Shown here: in pieces, positions 1 to 6,076 of the stretch
Position numbering within the stretch: the stretch's first letter is position 1
Layout: each line of letters starts with the position of its first letter
NCBI GenBank assembly: GCA_964650405.1
Contig: CAZYTO010000223.1
Span: 1 to 9,667, forward strand
Origin: CAZYTO01 sp964650405
Lineage (GTDB): Bacteria; Acidobacteriota; Thermoanaerobaculia; Gp7-AA8
DNA: 9,667 nucleotides
Direction: 5' to 3'
Translations under genes and position numbers: made by a program
The notes under the pieces: generated by a model
Database searches by the model: none
Told to the model about the DNA's origin: nothing
What the model saw: the letters and a program-made list of their open reading frames with translations, nothing else

Positions 1-1025
1 CCGGCGATGGACGCATCGCGACGACGCGAACGTTCCAGGTGTGGGAGGGCGGCGGAGAGTACAACGTGGCGCGGGGCCTGCGCCGCTGCTTCGGGCTGCG
101 CACCGCCATCGTCACGGCCTTGGTCGACAACGCCGTCGGCAGGTTGATCGAAGACCTGATGCTGCAGGGTGGCTGCGACCTGTCGTACCTGAAGTGGGTG
201 GCCGACGACGGGGTCGGCCGGCGCGCGCGCAACGGTCTCAATTTCACCGAGCGCGGCTTCGGCGTGCGCGCGGCCCTGGGCTGTTCCGATCGCGGCCACA
301 CCGCCATTTCGCAGATGAAGGAAGGCGACGTCGACTGGGAGGCCCTCTTCGCCTCCGGCGTGCGCTGGCTGCACACGGGCGGCATCTTCGCCGCGCTCTC
401 CGAGACGACGCCGCTGGTGGCGAAAGAGGCGATGACGGCCGCCCGCCGCCACGGGGTCATCGTCTCGTATGACCTGAACTACCGGCCTTCGCTCTGGAAG
501 GGCATCGGCGGCGCCGAGAAGGCGCGTGCGGTGAACCGCGAGCTGGCCGCTCTCGTCGACGTGCTCTTCGGCAACGAAGAGGACTTCAGCGTGGCCCTCG
601 GCTTCGACGTGGAGGGCATCGGCAGCATCGACGAGCAGGACGCCGCCCTTCCGGCCGCGGCCTTCCAGCAGATGATCGGCCGCGTGCGCACCGAGTACCC
701 GAACCTCGGCGTGGTGGCCACGACCCTCCGCGTGGCGCGCACGGCCACCCGCAACGACTGGGGCGCCATCTGCTGGGCGGACGGCGCGTTCTTCGAAGCG
801 ACCCCGCGTCCCGACCTGGAGATCCTCGATCGCGTCGGCGGCGGCGACTCCTTCGCCTCCGGACTCATCTACGGATTCCTCGCCGGCAAGGGGCCGCAGT
901 GGGCCGTCGAATGCGGCGCCGCCCACGGCGCCCTGGCCATGACCACCCCCGGCGACACCAGCATGGCCACGCTCGCCGAGGTGGAGCGCGTGATGAAGGG
1001 CGGCACGGCGCGTGTCAGCCGGTGA
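1..1025 (+). CDS. kdgK: 2-keto-3-deoxygluconate kinase, PfkB family (5' partial)
   Basis: Sugar kinase of the PfkB/ribokinase fold. It probably phosphorylates 2-keto-3-deoxygluconate (KDG) to KDPG with ATP in the cytoplasm. The frame is open from base 3 and already reads conserved N-terminal sequence (VWEGGGEYNVARGL, the sugar-binding Gly-Gly-x-x-N region), so about 15-25 residues lie off the window; the GTG at 39 is internal and not the start. Further family marks are DLNYRPSLW (about 469-495), NEEDF (about 571-585) and the C-terminal PfkB signature DRVGGGDSF, with the catalytic-base Asp at 846-848. About 340 residues are visible, normal for the family. A KDPG aldolase gene follows 84 bp downstream on the same strand, which supports KDG over fructose or ribose as substrate. 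Substrate is inferred from context and overall resemblance; the PfkB assignment itself is firm. Confidence 0.9.
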   Translation, partial: GDGRIATTRTFQVWEGGGEYNVARGLRRCFGLRTAIVTALVDNAVGRLIEDLMLQGGCDLSYLKWVADDGVGRRARNGLNFTERGFGVRAALGCSDRGHTAISQMKEGDVDWEALFASGVRWLHTGGIFAALSETTPLVAKEAMTAARRHGVIVSYDLNYRPSLWKGIGGAEKARAVNRELAALVDVLFGNEEDFSVALGFDVEGIGSIDEQDAALPAAAFQQMIGRVRTEYPNLGVVATTLRVARTATRNDWGAICWADGAFFEATPRPDLEILDRVGGGDSFASGLIYGFLAGKGPQWAVECGAAHGALAMTTPGDTSMATLAEVERVMKGGTARVSR

Positions 1026-1097
1026 GGCCGTCGGCGGGCAAATGGGTCTCAGCAACCAGGAATCCAGTCAAGCAACCAATGACCGCAGTAACCGAGC

Positions 1098-1105
1098 GGA
1101 GGTGA
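1098..1105 (+). promoter_or_regulatory. Strong Shine-Dalgarno of the KDPG aldolase gene
   Basis: GGAGGTGA lies 4 nt before the GTG at 1110 (GGAGG ends 7 nt before it). It favours this GTG as the start over the in-frame ATG at 1119, which would sit 13 nt beyond the motif. Confidence 0.75.
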
Positions 1106-1109
1106 ATCA

Positions 1110-1760
1110 GTGAGTGTCATGCAGCGCATCCGTGAGATCGGCATCGTCCCCGTCGTTCGTGCCACGTCGGCCGCCGAGGCACTCGACGCGGTCGAAGCGA
1201 TCCGGGCGGGGGGAATCTCCGTCCTGGAGATCACGCTCACGGTTCCCGGCGCCGTGCAGATCATCCGCGATCTCACGGGCCGGCTTGGAGACGAGGCGTT
1301 GATCGGTGCAGGGACCGTCCTCGACGCCGATGCCGCGAGGGCCTGCATCGATGCCGGAGCGCGCTTCATCGTCAGTCCCGCACTCGACGTTTCGACCATC
1401 GATGCCTGCCGGCGTGCCGGAGTCCCCATCTTTCCGGGCGCGCTGACGCCGACCGAGATCGTCACCGCCTGGAAGGCGGGAGCGGACGCCGTGAAAGTCT
1501 TCCCGGCCAATGCGGTCGGCGGCGCGACCTACCTCAAGTCGGTCAAGGCGCCGCTGCCGCAGATCGAGCTGCTGCCGACGGGAGGCGTCTCCCTCCAGAC
1601 CGCGGCGGCTTTCATCGCCGCCGGTGCCTTCGCTCTCGGCGTCGGCGCCGATCTCGTCGATCTGGCCGCCCTGCGTCGCGGCGAAGCGGCGGCAATTACG
1701 GCGAAGGCGAAGGAGTACGTGGCAACCGTTGCTGCGGCGCGAGCAGCCTCTGCACGCTGA
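1110..1760 (+). CDS. eda: KDPG aldolase (2-dehydro-3-deoxy-phosphogluconate aldolase)
   Basis: Class I aldolase cleaving 2-keto-3-deoxy-6-phosphogluconate to pyruvate and glyceraldehyde-3-phosphate, the last step of the Entner-Doudoroff and uronate/KDG routes. The 216-residue product has the usual length (about 205-220) and TIM-barrel pattern. Visible are IVPVVRA (residues 12-18), the catalytic Glu in LEITL (Glu40), GAGTVLD (66-72, matching Thr73 of E. coli Eda), the Schiff-base lysine in AVKVFPA (Lys129) and a PTGGV phosphate-binding loop. The Arg that follows the catalytic Glu by four residues in E. coli Eda is Thr here (TVPGA variant), so the closely related KDPGal substrate is not excluded. 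The start is the GTG at 1110 because of a strong ribosome binding site; the alternative ATG at 1119 would remove three residues. It probably forms an operon with the upstream kinase, whose product it consumes. Confidence 0.93.
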   Translation: MSVMQRIREIGIVPVVRATSAAEALDAVEAIRAGGISVLEITLTVPGAVQIIRDLTGRLGDEALIGAGTVLDADAARACIDAGARFIVSPALDVSTIDACRRAGVPIFPGALTPTEIVTAWKAGADAVKVFPANAVGGATYLKSVKAPLPQIELLPTGGVSLQTAAAFIAAGAFALGVGADLVDLAALRRGEAAAITAKAKEYVATVAAARAASAR

Positions 1761-1780
1761 GCGCGGAGGTTCCCGGTATC

Positions 1781-1810
1781 ATGCGCCTCCCGGCGCAACC
1801 GGCGCCGTGA
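1781..1810 (+). other. Possible 9-codon leader ORF overlapping the flavoprotein's alternative GTG start
   Basis: A GGAGG at 1765-1769 stands 11 nt before an ATG at 1781. That ATG opens a 9-codon frame (MRLPAQPAP) ending in TGA at 1808-1810, which overlaps an in-frame GTG at 1807 of the following flavoprotein gene. The GTGA overlap would allow translational coupling. A peptide this short can occur by chance in GC-rich DNA, so this is only a candidate. Confidence 0.2.
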
Positions 1811-1827
1811 GGACGGACAACCAGCCA

Positions 1828-3132
1828 ATGCCCGAATCCCCTGCTCCCTACGACTTCGACTTCGCCGTGGCCGGAGGCGGCCCGGCGGGGAGTGCGGCCG
1901 CGATCTCGCTCGCCCAGCGCGGCCACTCCGTCGTGCTCTTCGAGCGCGAGACGTTTCCGCGCTTTCATATCGGCGAATCGCTCCTGGCCACGACGAACGA
2001 CCCGCTCGAAGCGCTCGGTGTGGCCGGGAAGGTGGCGGCGGCGGAGTTCCCGGAGAAGTGGGGCGCCCGGCTCTTCACCCACGACGGCCAGTCCGGCCGC
2101 ACCGTCGATTTCACTGACGTCTCCGAGGTGCGGAGACCGCAGACGTACCAGGTGCCGCGGGCCGAGTTCGACCGCATCCTGCTCGAGCGGGCGCGCGAAC
2201 TGGGTTCCGACGTGCGGGAGTCCTGCCGAGTCACCGGAGTCACCTTCGCCGCCGATGCCGTCCTGCTCGACTTCGCACGGAACGGCGGCGCGGTGGAGAG
2301 CGTGCGGGTGCGGGCCATGGTCGATGCCACCGGCCGGGAGGGGCTCATCGCGCGCAAGTTCGGGCTGCGGACCGAGGAGCCGAAGCTGTCCAACATCGCC
2401 GTCTTCTCGCACTTCACCGGCGTTCCGCGGCTGCCGGGCAACCGTCCCGACGACATCCGCCTCATTGCCCGCAGCGACGCCGGATGGTTCTGGCTCATCC
2501 CGATCTCGAAGACGCTCATGAGCGTCGGCGTCGTGCTGCCGAAGGGCGCCTACCTGCAGCGCCCGCAGGGCTCGCCCGAAGAGGTACTGGCCTCGGCGAT
2601 CGCGGACACGCCCGTGGTCGCCGAGCTGATGCGCGACGCGAAACGGGAGTGGCCCGTCCGCGTGGAGAAGGACTTCTCCTACAGCGCCGCCGCGTATGCG
2701 GGCGACCGCTGGATCCTGGCCGGCGACGCGGGCTCGTTCCTCGACCCCGTCTTCTCCACCGGCGTCACCATCGCCCTGGAATCGGGAATGGAAGCCGCGG
2801 CGGAGCTGGATCGCGCCAAGGCGCGCAACGACTTTTCCTCCCGCTCGTTTGCAGCCTTTTCCCGCCGCCAGCGCAAGCGCTTCACGACGTTCCGGCGTTT
2901 TGTCGTCGGCTTCTACACGCCGCAGTTCCGCGACATCTTCTTCTCCCCAGACCCGCCGAAGGGGATCTTTCGTGCCGTCGTGACCATCCTCGCCGGCCGC
3001 TGGAACGCCAGCCTCAAGACCCGCTTCCTGAACAACATCTTCTTCGCTGTCGTGGCCCTCCAGAAGCGCCTCTCCCTCGGCAAGGTGCATTTCCGCCGCG
3101 ACGCCGACGCGGGATATCCGGCGGAGCGGTAG
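1828..3132 (+). CDS. FAD-dependent oxidoreductase of the flavin-dependent halogenase superfamily
   Basis: A 434-residue flavoprotein of the tryptophan-halogenase/geranylgeranyl-reductase-like group. Residues 16-22 (GGGPAGS) form the N-terminal FAD Rossmann motif, and 43-53 (FPRFHIGESLL) is the conserved stretch following the second FAD-binding strand. Lys77 in FPEKWGA sits where halogenases of the CmlS/PltA type carry their active-site lysine. Residues 220-225 (WFWLIP) match the halogenase WxWxIP motif, and 299-313 hold GDAGSFLDPVFSTGV, which fits the second FAD motif and the F-x-x-P-x-x-S-x-x-G-like halogenase motif. The C-terminal region (about 350-434) is basic and aromatic, without a recognised domain. 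The start chosen is ATG 1828, just before the first FAD strand; GTG 1807 is possible, and the frame stays open back into the aldolase gene. Reaction and substrate are unknown: halogenase chemistry is plausible, but many relatives are uncharacterised oxidoreductases. No biosynthetic cluster is visible beside it. Confidence 0.85.
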   Translation: MPESPAPYDFDFAVAGGGPAGSAAAISLAQRGHSVVLFERETFPRFHIGESLLATTNDPLEALGVAGKVAAAEFPEKWGARLFTHDGQSGRTVDFTDVSEVRRPQTYQVPRAEFDRILLERARELGSDVRESCRVTGVTFAADAVLLDFARNGGAVESVRVRAMVDATGREGLIARKFGLRTEEPKLSNIAVFSHFTGVPRLPGNRPDDIRLIARSDAGWFWLIPISKTLMSVGVVLPKGAYLQRPQGSPEEVLASAIADTPVVAELMRDAKREWPVRVEKDFSYSAAAYAGDRWILAGDAGSFLDPVFSTGVTIALESGMEAAAELDRAKARNDFSSRSFAAFSRRQRKRFTTFRRFVVGFYTPQFRDIFFSPDPPKGIFRAVVTILAGRWNASLKTRFLNNIFFAVVALQKRLSLGKVHFRRDADAGYPAER

Positions 3133-3160
3133 GGGAGTGCATCGCGGGTTCGCCCACCCG

Positions 3161-3255
3161 CCCACGGGGGGTTCGGCACGATGCAATCGTGCCCTACATT
3201 CGCGTTGCTTGGGAGGTGGTGTACGGCACGATCGCATCGTGCCGAACCCCGTGGG
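3161..3255. repeat. REPIN/BIME-like element: two REP-like palindromes in inverted orientation
   Basis: Two perfect short hairpins share the same 8-bp arms: GGCACGAT-GCA-ATCGTGCC at 3175-3193 and GGCACGAT-CGC-ATCGTGCC at 3225-3243. They are nested in a larger imperfect inverted repeat (3161-3193 against 3225-3255) whose outer arms are CCCACGGGG(GG)TTC and GAACCCCGTGGG, so the whole can fold into one long cruciform. Seen on the appropriate strand, each palindrome is preceded by a tetranucleotide, GTAG (minus, 3197-3194) and GTAC (plus, 3221-3224), and followed by GAACCCC. This is the layout of RAYT-mobilised REP sequences paired as a REPIN. The 31-nt spacer is 3194-3224. It fills the gap between convergent genes, a usual place for such elements, and may also act as a bidirectional terminator. 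No RAYT transposase gene is in the window. Confidence 0.7.
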
Positions 3256-3268
3256 TGGGGCGGCATCG

Positions 3269-3763
3269 CTAGCGCTTCCGACTGAGCTGATCCACGCGCT
3301 TGAGCAGCGTCGGGATGCGGAACGGACCGCTCATCGCGGCGATGTGCTGAGAGGCCTCTTCGGCGGAGAGGCCGGCAGCCGTGACAAAGAGCGCAGTGCG
3401 GCTCGTGCCGCGGAGCAAGGCCACAGAGGGAGCGCCCTCGAACGGGGACTTGGCCACGCCGATGACTGCGGTCTGTCCTCCGAGGGCGTCATGGAGGTGC
3501 GCACCGAGGCCGCGCCTGCCGGACGCATCGAGCCAGACGTAGCCGTCGATGATCACGATGCCGGGGCGCTCCGGCAATTCTCCGAGGATGCCGAGGAGCG
3601 GCGGAAGCTCGCGGCGGTAGAACTGCCCGGGCTCGTACGGAGCGACGGGCCAGAACGTGCGCACCACCTCCTGCGCCGGCGCGGGGTCGGGCCAGTCGTG
3701 GAAGAGCACGCACGCCGCTGTGGCGCCGGAGTGACCATAGAAGACGTCGAAGCAGGCGATCAT
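3269..3763 (-). CDS. Short endonuclease V-like protein
   Basis: Small (164 residues) cytoplasmic member of the endonuclease V (deoxyinosine 3' endonuclease) fold, so a DNA-repair or RNA-inosine nuclease role is likely. The acidic set matches Thermotoga EndoV (Asp43, Glu89, Asp110, Lys139) with near-identical spacing: Asp6 (IACFDVFY), Glu52 (YRRELPP), Asp73 (VIIDGY) and Lys105 (GVAKSPF); the first two gaps, 46 and 21 residues, are the same. The C-terminal LFVTAAG and RIPTLLKRVD also fit the family. Odd points are the missing N-terminal helix (family about 220 residues), PYEP in place of the PYIP strand-separating wedge, and no His-Pro-Arg after the DG motif. I chose ATG 3763, directly at the first strand; a GTG at 3772 abuts the stop of the upstream gene. 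Neither has a clear Shine-Dalgarno, so translation probably depends on coupling to the ligase gene. The fold is well supported; activity on inosine is inferred. Confidence 0.78.
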   Translation of the reverse strand: MIACFDVFYGHSGATAACVLFHDWPDPAPAQEVVRTFWPVAPYEPGQFYRRELPPLLGILGELPERPGIVIIDGYVWLDASGRRGLGAHLHDALGGQTAVIGVAKSPFEGAPSVALLRGTSRTALFVTAAGLSAEEASQHIAAMSGPFRIPTLLKRVDQLSRKR

Positions 3764-3772
3764 GAAAAACAC

Positions 3773-5299
3773 TCAGCCGTGCGGTCCCGGCGTGCGCACG
3801 AGCTGCAGTTGCCGTCGCTCCTGCTCTTCGTCTTCGGCGTGGGTGGCCGCCCATCCGAATCCGGCCACGCAGGCGAGCGTCGCGGGAATGGCGGGGATGG
3901 AAAAGTTGAACTCCATGAGACCGTGCATGAGGAGGGCGATGAGCGCGGCGGCCGCGGCCAGGATGTAGGCGCTCTCCTCGCGGCGCGGTTCGGCGTACCA
4001 GCGCCGCAGGAGGGCCATGACGAGCGCGATGAGGGCGACGGCACCGAGGGCAAGGCCGGCGATGCCGCCGGTCACGAGGAGCTGCAGCGAATCGCTGTGG
4101 GCGAACTCCACGAGGAAGTGCAGGTCGCGCGGCTGCACGCGGCGGAACGCTTCCCGGAATGTCCCCAATCCGGAGCCGAGGATAGGGAAGTTCTTCCATG
4201 CGTCGAGGGAAAGCTGCCAGAGCGTGAAGCGCAGATCGCTGGCAGGGTCGCGGGGGTCGGAGCTGAGGAAACGGAGAATCGGCTGCTGCCGGACGGCGAG
4301 TGCCGTCAGGCCGGCGGCGGCCGCGATGACGCCGGCACCGCCGGCGGTGAAGCTCCAGCGGCGGGCCTTCACCCGCGGGTGGATGGGGGCGAGACAGAGC
4401 AGCAGCACCGTCACGATCGCCGCGGCGAGGATGCCGCCCCGCGATTCGGTGAGGGCGATACCGCCGGCCAGGACGAACCACAGCAGCACGCGGAGGGTCA
4501 TCCGCATGACCGTGCTCTCGAAACGCTGGGCGGCGCGGCGGGAGGGGCGGCCGAGCGACTCGCGGTAATGCAGGATCTCCCGCCACAGCACGCCGAAGCC
4601 GATGCAGAACGCGATCTCGAGATACCCCGCGAAGTGGTTCGGATTGACGAACGCTCCGTGCAGCCGCCCCGCCACGACCGGCTCGTCACCGGGCTCCGCC
4701 GGCATACTGCGGGCCACCGTGGCCACGATGATCTGCACGACCGCGCTGCCGAGAAGGACTGCCACGAACAGCCGCCGCCGCGCCCGCGAGCGCAGGAGAA
4801 GCGATGCGGCCAGGAACAGGGCCAGGTACGCGAGCGTGAGCAGGATCGTGTCCAGCGTCTCCCCCGGGGCGATGGAGATGCGGGGGAGGGGCGCACTCCG
4901 GCCGAACAACTCCAGCGTGTGGCCGGCATCTTCGAAGATGCGCGCGCTGACAGGGGAGATGAGCCGCAGCGCGAACGACGGCATCGGCGTCCACTGGGCA
5001 AGGCCGAGCAGGGTCAGGGCGGCCAGGAGGCTGATGGTCGGCACTACGCCCCGCAGCCGCCCCAGGCGGGGATCATCGAGGAAGAGAAGGGCCAGCGTGA
5101 CGAAGGCGAAGAGCTCGAGCGCCAGCTCGCCTTCCGAGGTGATTGCACCGTACGGTAGAGGCGCCACGGCCACGTAGACAAGCAGGAGGAGGAGGGCCGT
5201 GCTCTCCGTGCGGGACTGCGCGCCAAGCTCCTCGAGCAGACGAATTCGCTTCGTCCGCCCCGGAGCGGCGGCGTCTCGGGGCCTCTCACTTGTCGTCAT
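3773..5299 (-). CDS. O-antigen ligase/polymerase family membrane protein (Wzy_C superfamily)
   Basis: A 508-residue inner-membrane protein with about a dozen hydrophobic helices separated by basic loops, of the O-antigen ligase/Wzy family. Members either polymerise undecaprenyl-linked repeat units or transfer glycan to lipid or protein acceptors in the periplasm. Diagnostic stretches are GAFVNPNHFAGYLE (from about residue 215), TESRGGILA (284-292), GSGLGTFREAFRR (about 375-387) and HSDSLQLLVTGGIAGL (401-416), the last two typical of the large periplasmic loop and the helix after it. The N-terminus is soluble and basic (about 30 residues). The C-terminus is a charged cytosolic tail. ATG 5299 is the start; no Shine-Dalgarno precedes it, but a good -10 box lies 15 nt upstream, which suggests a very short leader. 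It is divergent from a secreted protein and a Wzc-like kinase, and the endonuclease V-like gene follows with no gap. Ligase and polymerase cannot be told apart from sequence. Confidence 0.88.
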   Translation of the reverse strand: MTTSERPRDAAAPGRTKRIRLLEELGAQSRTESTALLLLLVYVAVAPLPYGAITSEGELALELFAFVTLALLFLDDPRLGRLRGVVPTISLLAALTLLGLAQWTPMPSFALRLISPVSARIFEDAGHTLELFGRSAPLPRISIAPGETLDTILLTLAYLALFLAASLLLRSRARRRLFVAVLLGSAVVQIIVATVARSMPAEPGDEPVVAGRLHGAFVNPNHFAGYLEIAFCIGFGVLWREILHYRESLGRPSRRAAQRFESTVMRMTLRVLLWFVLAGGIALTESRGGILAAAIVTVLLLCLAPIHPRVKARRWSFTAGGAGVIAAAAGLTALAVRQQPILRFLSSDPRDPASDLRFTLWQLSLDAWKNFPILGSGLGTFREAFRRVQPRDLHFLVEFAHSDSLQLLVTGGIAGLALGAVALIALVMALLRRWYAEPRREESAYILAAAAALIALLMHGLMEFNFSIPAIPATLACVAGFGWAATHAEDEEQERRQLQLVRTPGPHG

Positions 5300-5314
5300 T
5301 CGAACTGGACGGAG

Positions 5315-5320
5315 ATTATC
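5315..5320 (-). promoter_or_regulatory. Probable -10 box of the O-antigen ligase-like gene
   Basis: GATAAT on the minus strand (5 of 6 to TATAAT) ends 15 nt before ATG 5299. A transcript starting about 7 nt below it would have a leader of only about 8 nt, in keeping with the lack of a Shine-Dalgarno. The -35 region (GGGACT at 5343-5338, spacer 17) is weak. Confidence 0.4.
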
Positions 5321-5348
5321 CGATACCGGCGTTTGGGAGTCCCAGGGA

Positions 5349-5378
5349 TTGACTAGGCAGGCCCGGGTAGCCCACTAT
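5349..5378 (+). promoter_or_regulatory. Candidate promoter of the secreted-protein/Wzc-like operon
   Basis: TTGACT at 5349-5354 (5 of 6 to the -35 consensus) and CACTAT at 5373-5378 (3 of 6 to -10), with an 18-nt spacer. They lie 24 nt before ATG 5403. The -10 is poor, so this is tentative. No operator-like palindrome was noticed in the 103-bp divergent gap. Confidence 0.35.
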
Positions 5379-5402
5379 GGCGTCCTCTCTTCTCTCTGGA
5401 AC

Positions 5403-6074
5403 ATGCCATTACGTCATTGGTTATTCGTTGTCGCGTTGTGGGGGACGGGTTGGGTCTTCGCTGCCCCGCCGGCAGTCACGCAAGGGCGACTTGCCTGCGT
5501 CCCGCGGGATGCCAATACGAAGGTTACCGCCCACGTCGAGGGCAAGCCGACCTCCGTCCGCGTTTACTTTCATCAGACCGGGGATCCCTGCGGCGAGTAC
5601 TACGTCGACATGCATCCCAGCCCGCAGGATCCGACCCTCTACACGGGCATCCTTCCCCTCGTTGCGGCTGACGCAACGTCCGTCACCTACCAGGTCCACG
5701 TCCTGAGCCCGGGCGGCAAGGAGACGCTCGCCGATGCCATGAGCGCCCCCGTGAGCGGCAACTGTGTGGCGCCGCCCCTCACTCCCGATGACCTGCACAC
5801 CGCGAGCGCCATCGCTCTCGGCCTGACCCAGCCCGCCCAGCACGGGGCGCCGTGTCACTTCAAATGCAACGGCGTCGTCAGTGTCATCACCGTCTCCGGC
5901 GATCTGAAGCCGAACGAGGAGTGTCGCCTCGTCCTGGCCGGCAAGACGAAGCCGTGGTGGGAGAAACCGGGTGTCCTCGGAACGGCCGGTGTCCTCGGTG
6001 CGGGCGGGATCGCCGCCGGCCTGATCTCCGGCTCCAATAACAACCGCACACCGCCCTCACCGGCCCGGCCCTGA
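5403..6074 (+). CDS. Secreted protein of unknown function, partner of the downstream tyrosine kinase
   Basis: A 223-residue exported protein that I cannot place in a named family. Residues 1-20 form a clear Sec signal peptide (basic MPLRH, hydrophobic WLFVVALWGTGWVFA, cleavage near Ala20/Ala21). Residues about 40-115 are rich in short beta-strand patterns (KVTAHVEGK, SVRVYFHQTG, SVTYQVHVLSPGG), resembling an Ig-like sandwich, with scattered Cys (32, 63 and others) that could form disulfides in the periplasm. A basic WWEKP is followed by a Gly/Ala-rich hydrophobic segment (about 189-209) and a short SNNNRTPPSPARP tail, so it may be anchored by its C-terminus. The start at ATG 5403 is fixed by the signal peptide; upstream Shine-Dalgarno is weak (TGGA). 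The Wzc-like gene begins 2 nt after its stop, so the two are almost certainly co-translated. A role in polysaccharide export or assembly is inferred only from this linkage. Confidence 0.75.
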   Translation: MPLRHWLFVVALWGTGWVFAAPPAVTQGRLACVPRDANTKVTAHVEGKPTSVRVYFHQTGDPCGEYYVDMHPSPQDPTLYTGILPLVAADATSVTYQVHVLSPGGKETLADAMSAPVSGNCVAPPLTPDDLHTASAIALGLTQPAQHGAPCHFKCNGVVSVITVSGDLKPNEECRLVLAGKTKPWWEKPGVLGTAGVLGAGGIAAGLISGSNNNRTPPSPARP

Positions 6075-6076
6075 TC

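Noticed and set aside
1510..1827. In-frame upstream extension of the flavoprotein into the aldolase gene
   Set aside because: The extension is Ser/Arg-rich out-of-frame sequence of eda; the FAD motif begins right after ATG 1828.
1696..3237. 513-codon open frame on the minus strand opposite the flavoprotein
   Set aside because: Low-complexity Arg/Gly/Glu composition without motifs; the plus strand holds a convincing FAD enzyme.
3137..5158. 673-codon open frame on the plus strand opposite the O-antigen ligase and endonuclease V-like genes
   Set aside because: Its composition (Glu, Gly, Arg, His, Asp-rich, no domain pattern) is typical of the antisense frame of a GC-rich membrane protein gene. 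The minus-strand genes carry clear family motifs.
5199..5402. In-frame upstream extension of the secreted protein
   Set aside because: It overlaps the ligase start antisense and would bury the signal peptide; ATG 5403 begins the signal peptide exactly.
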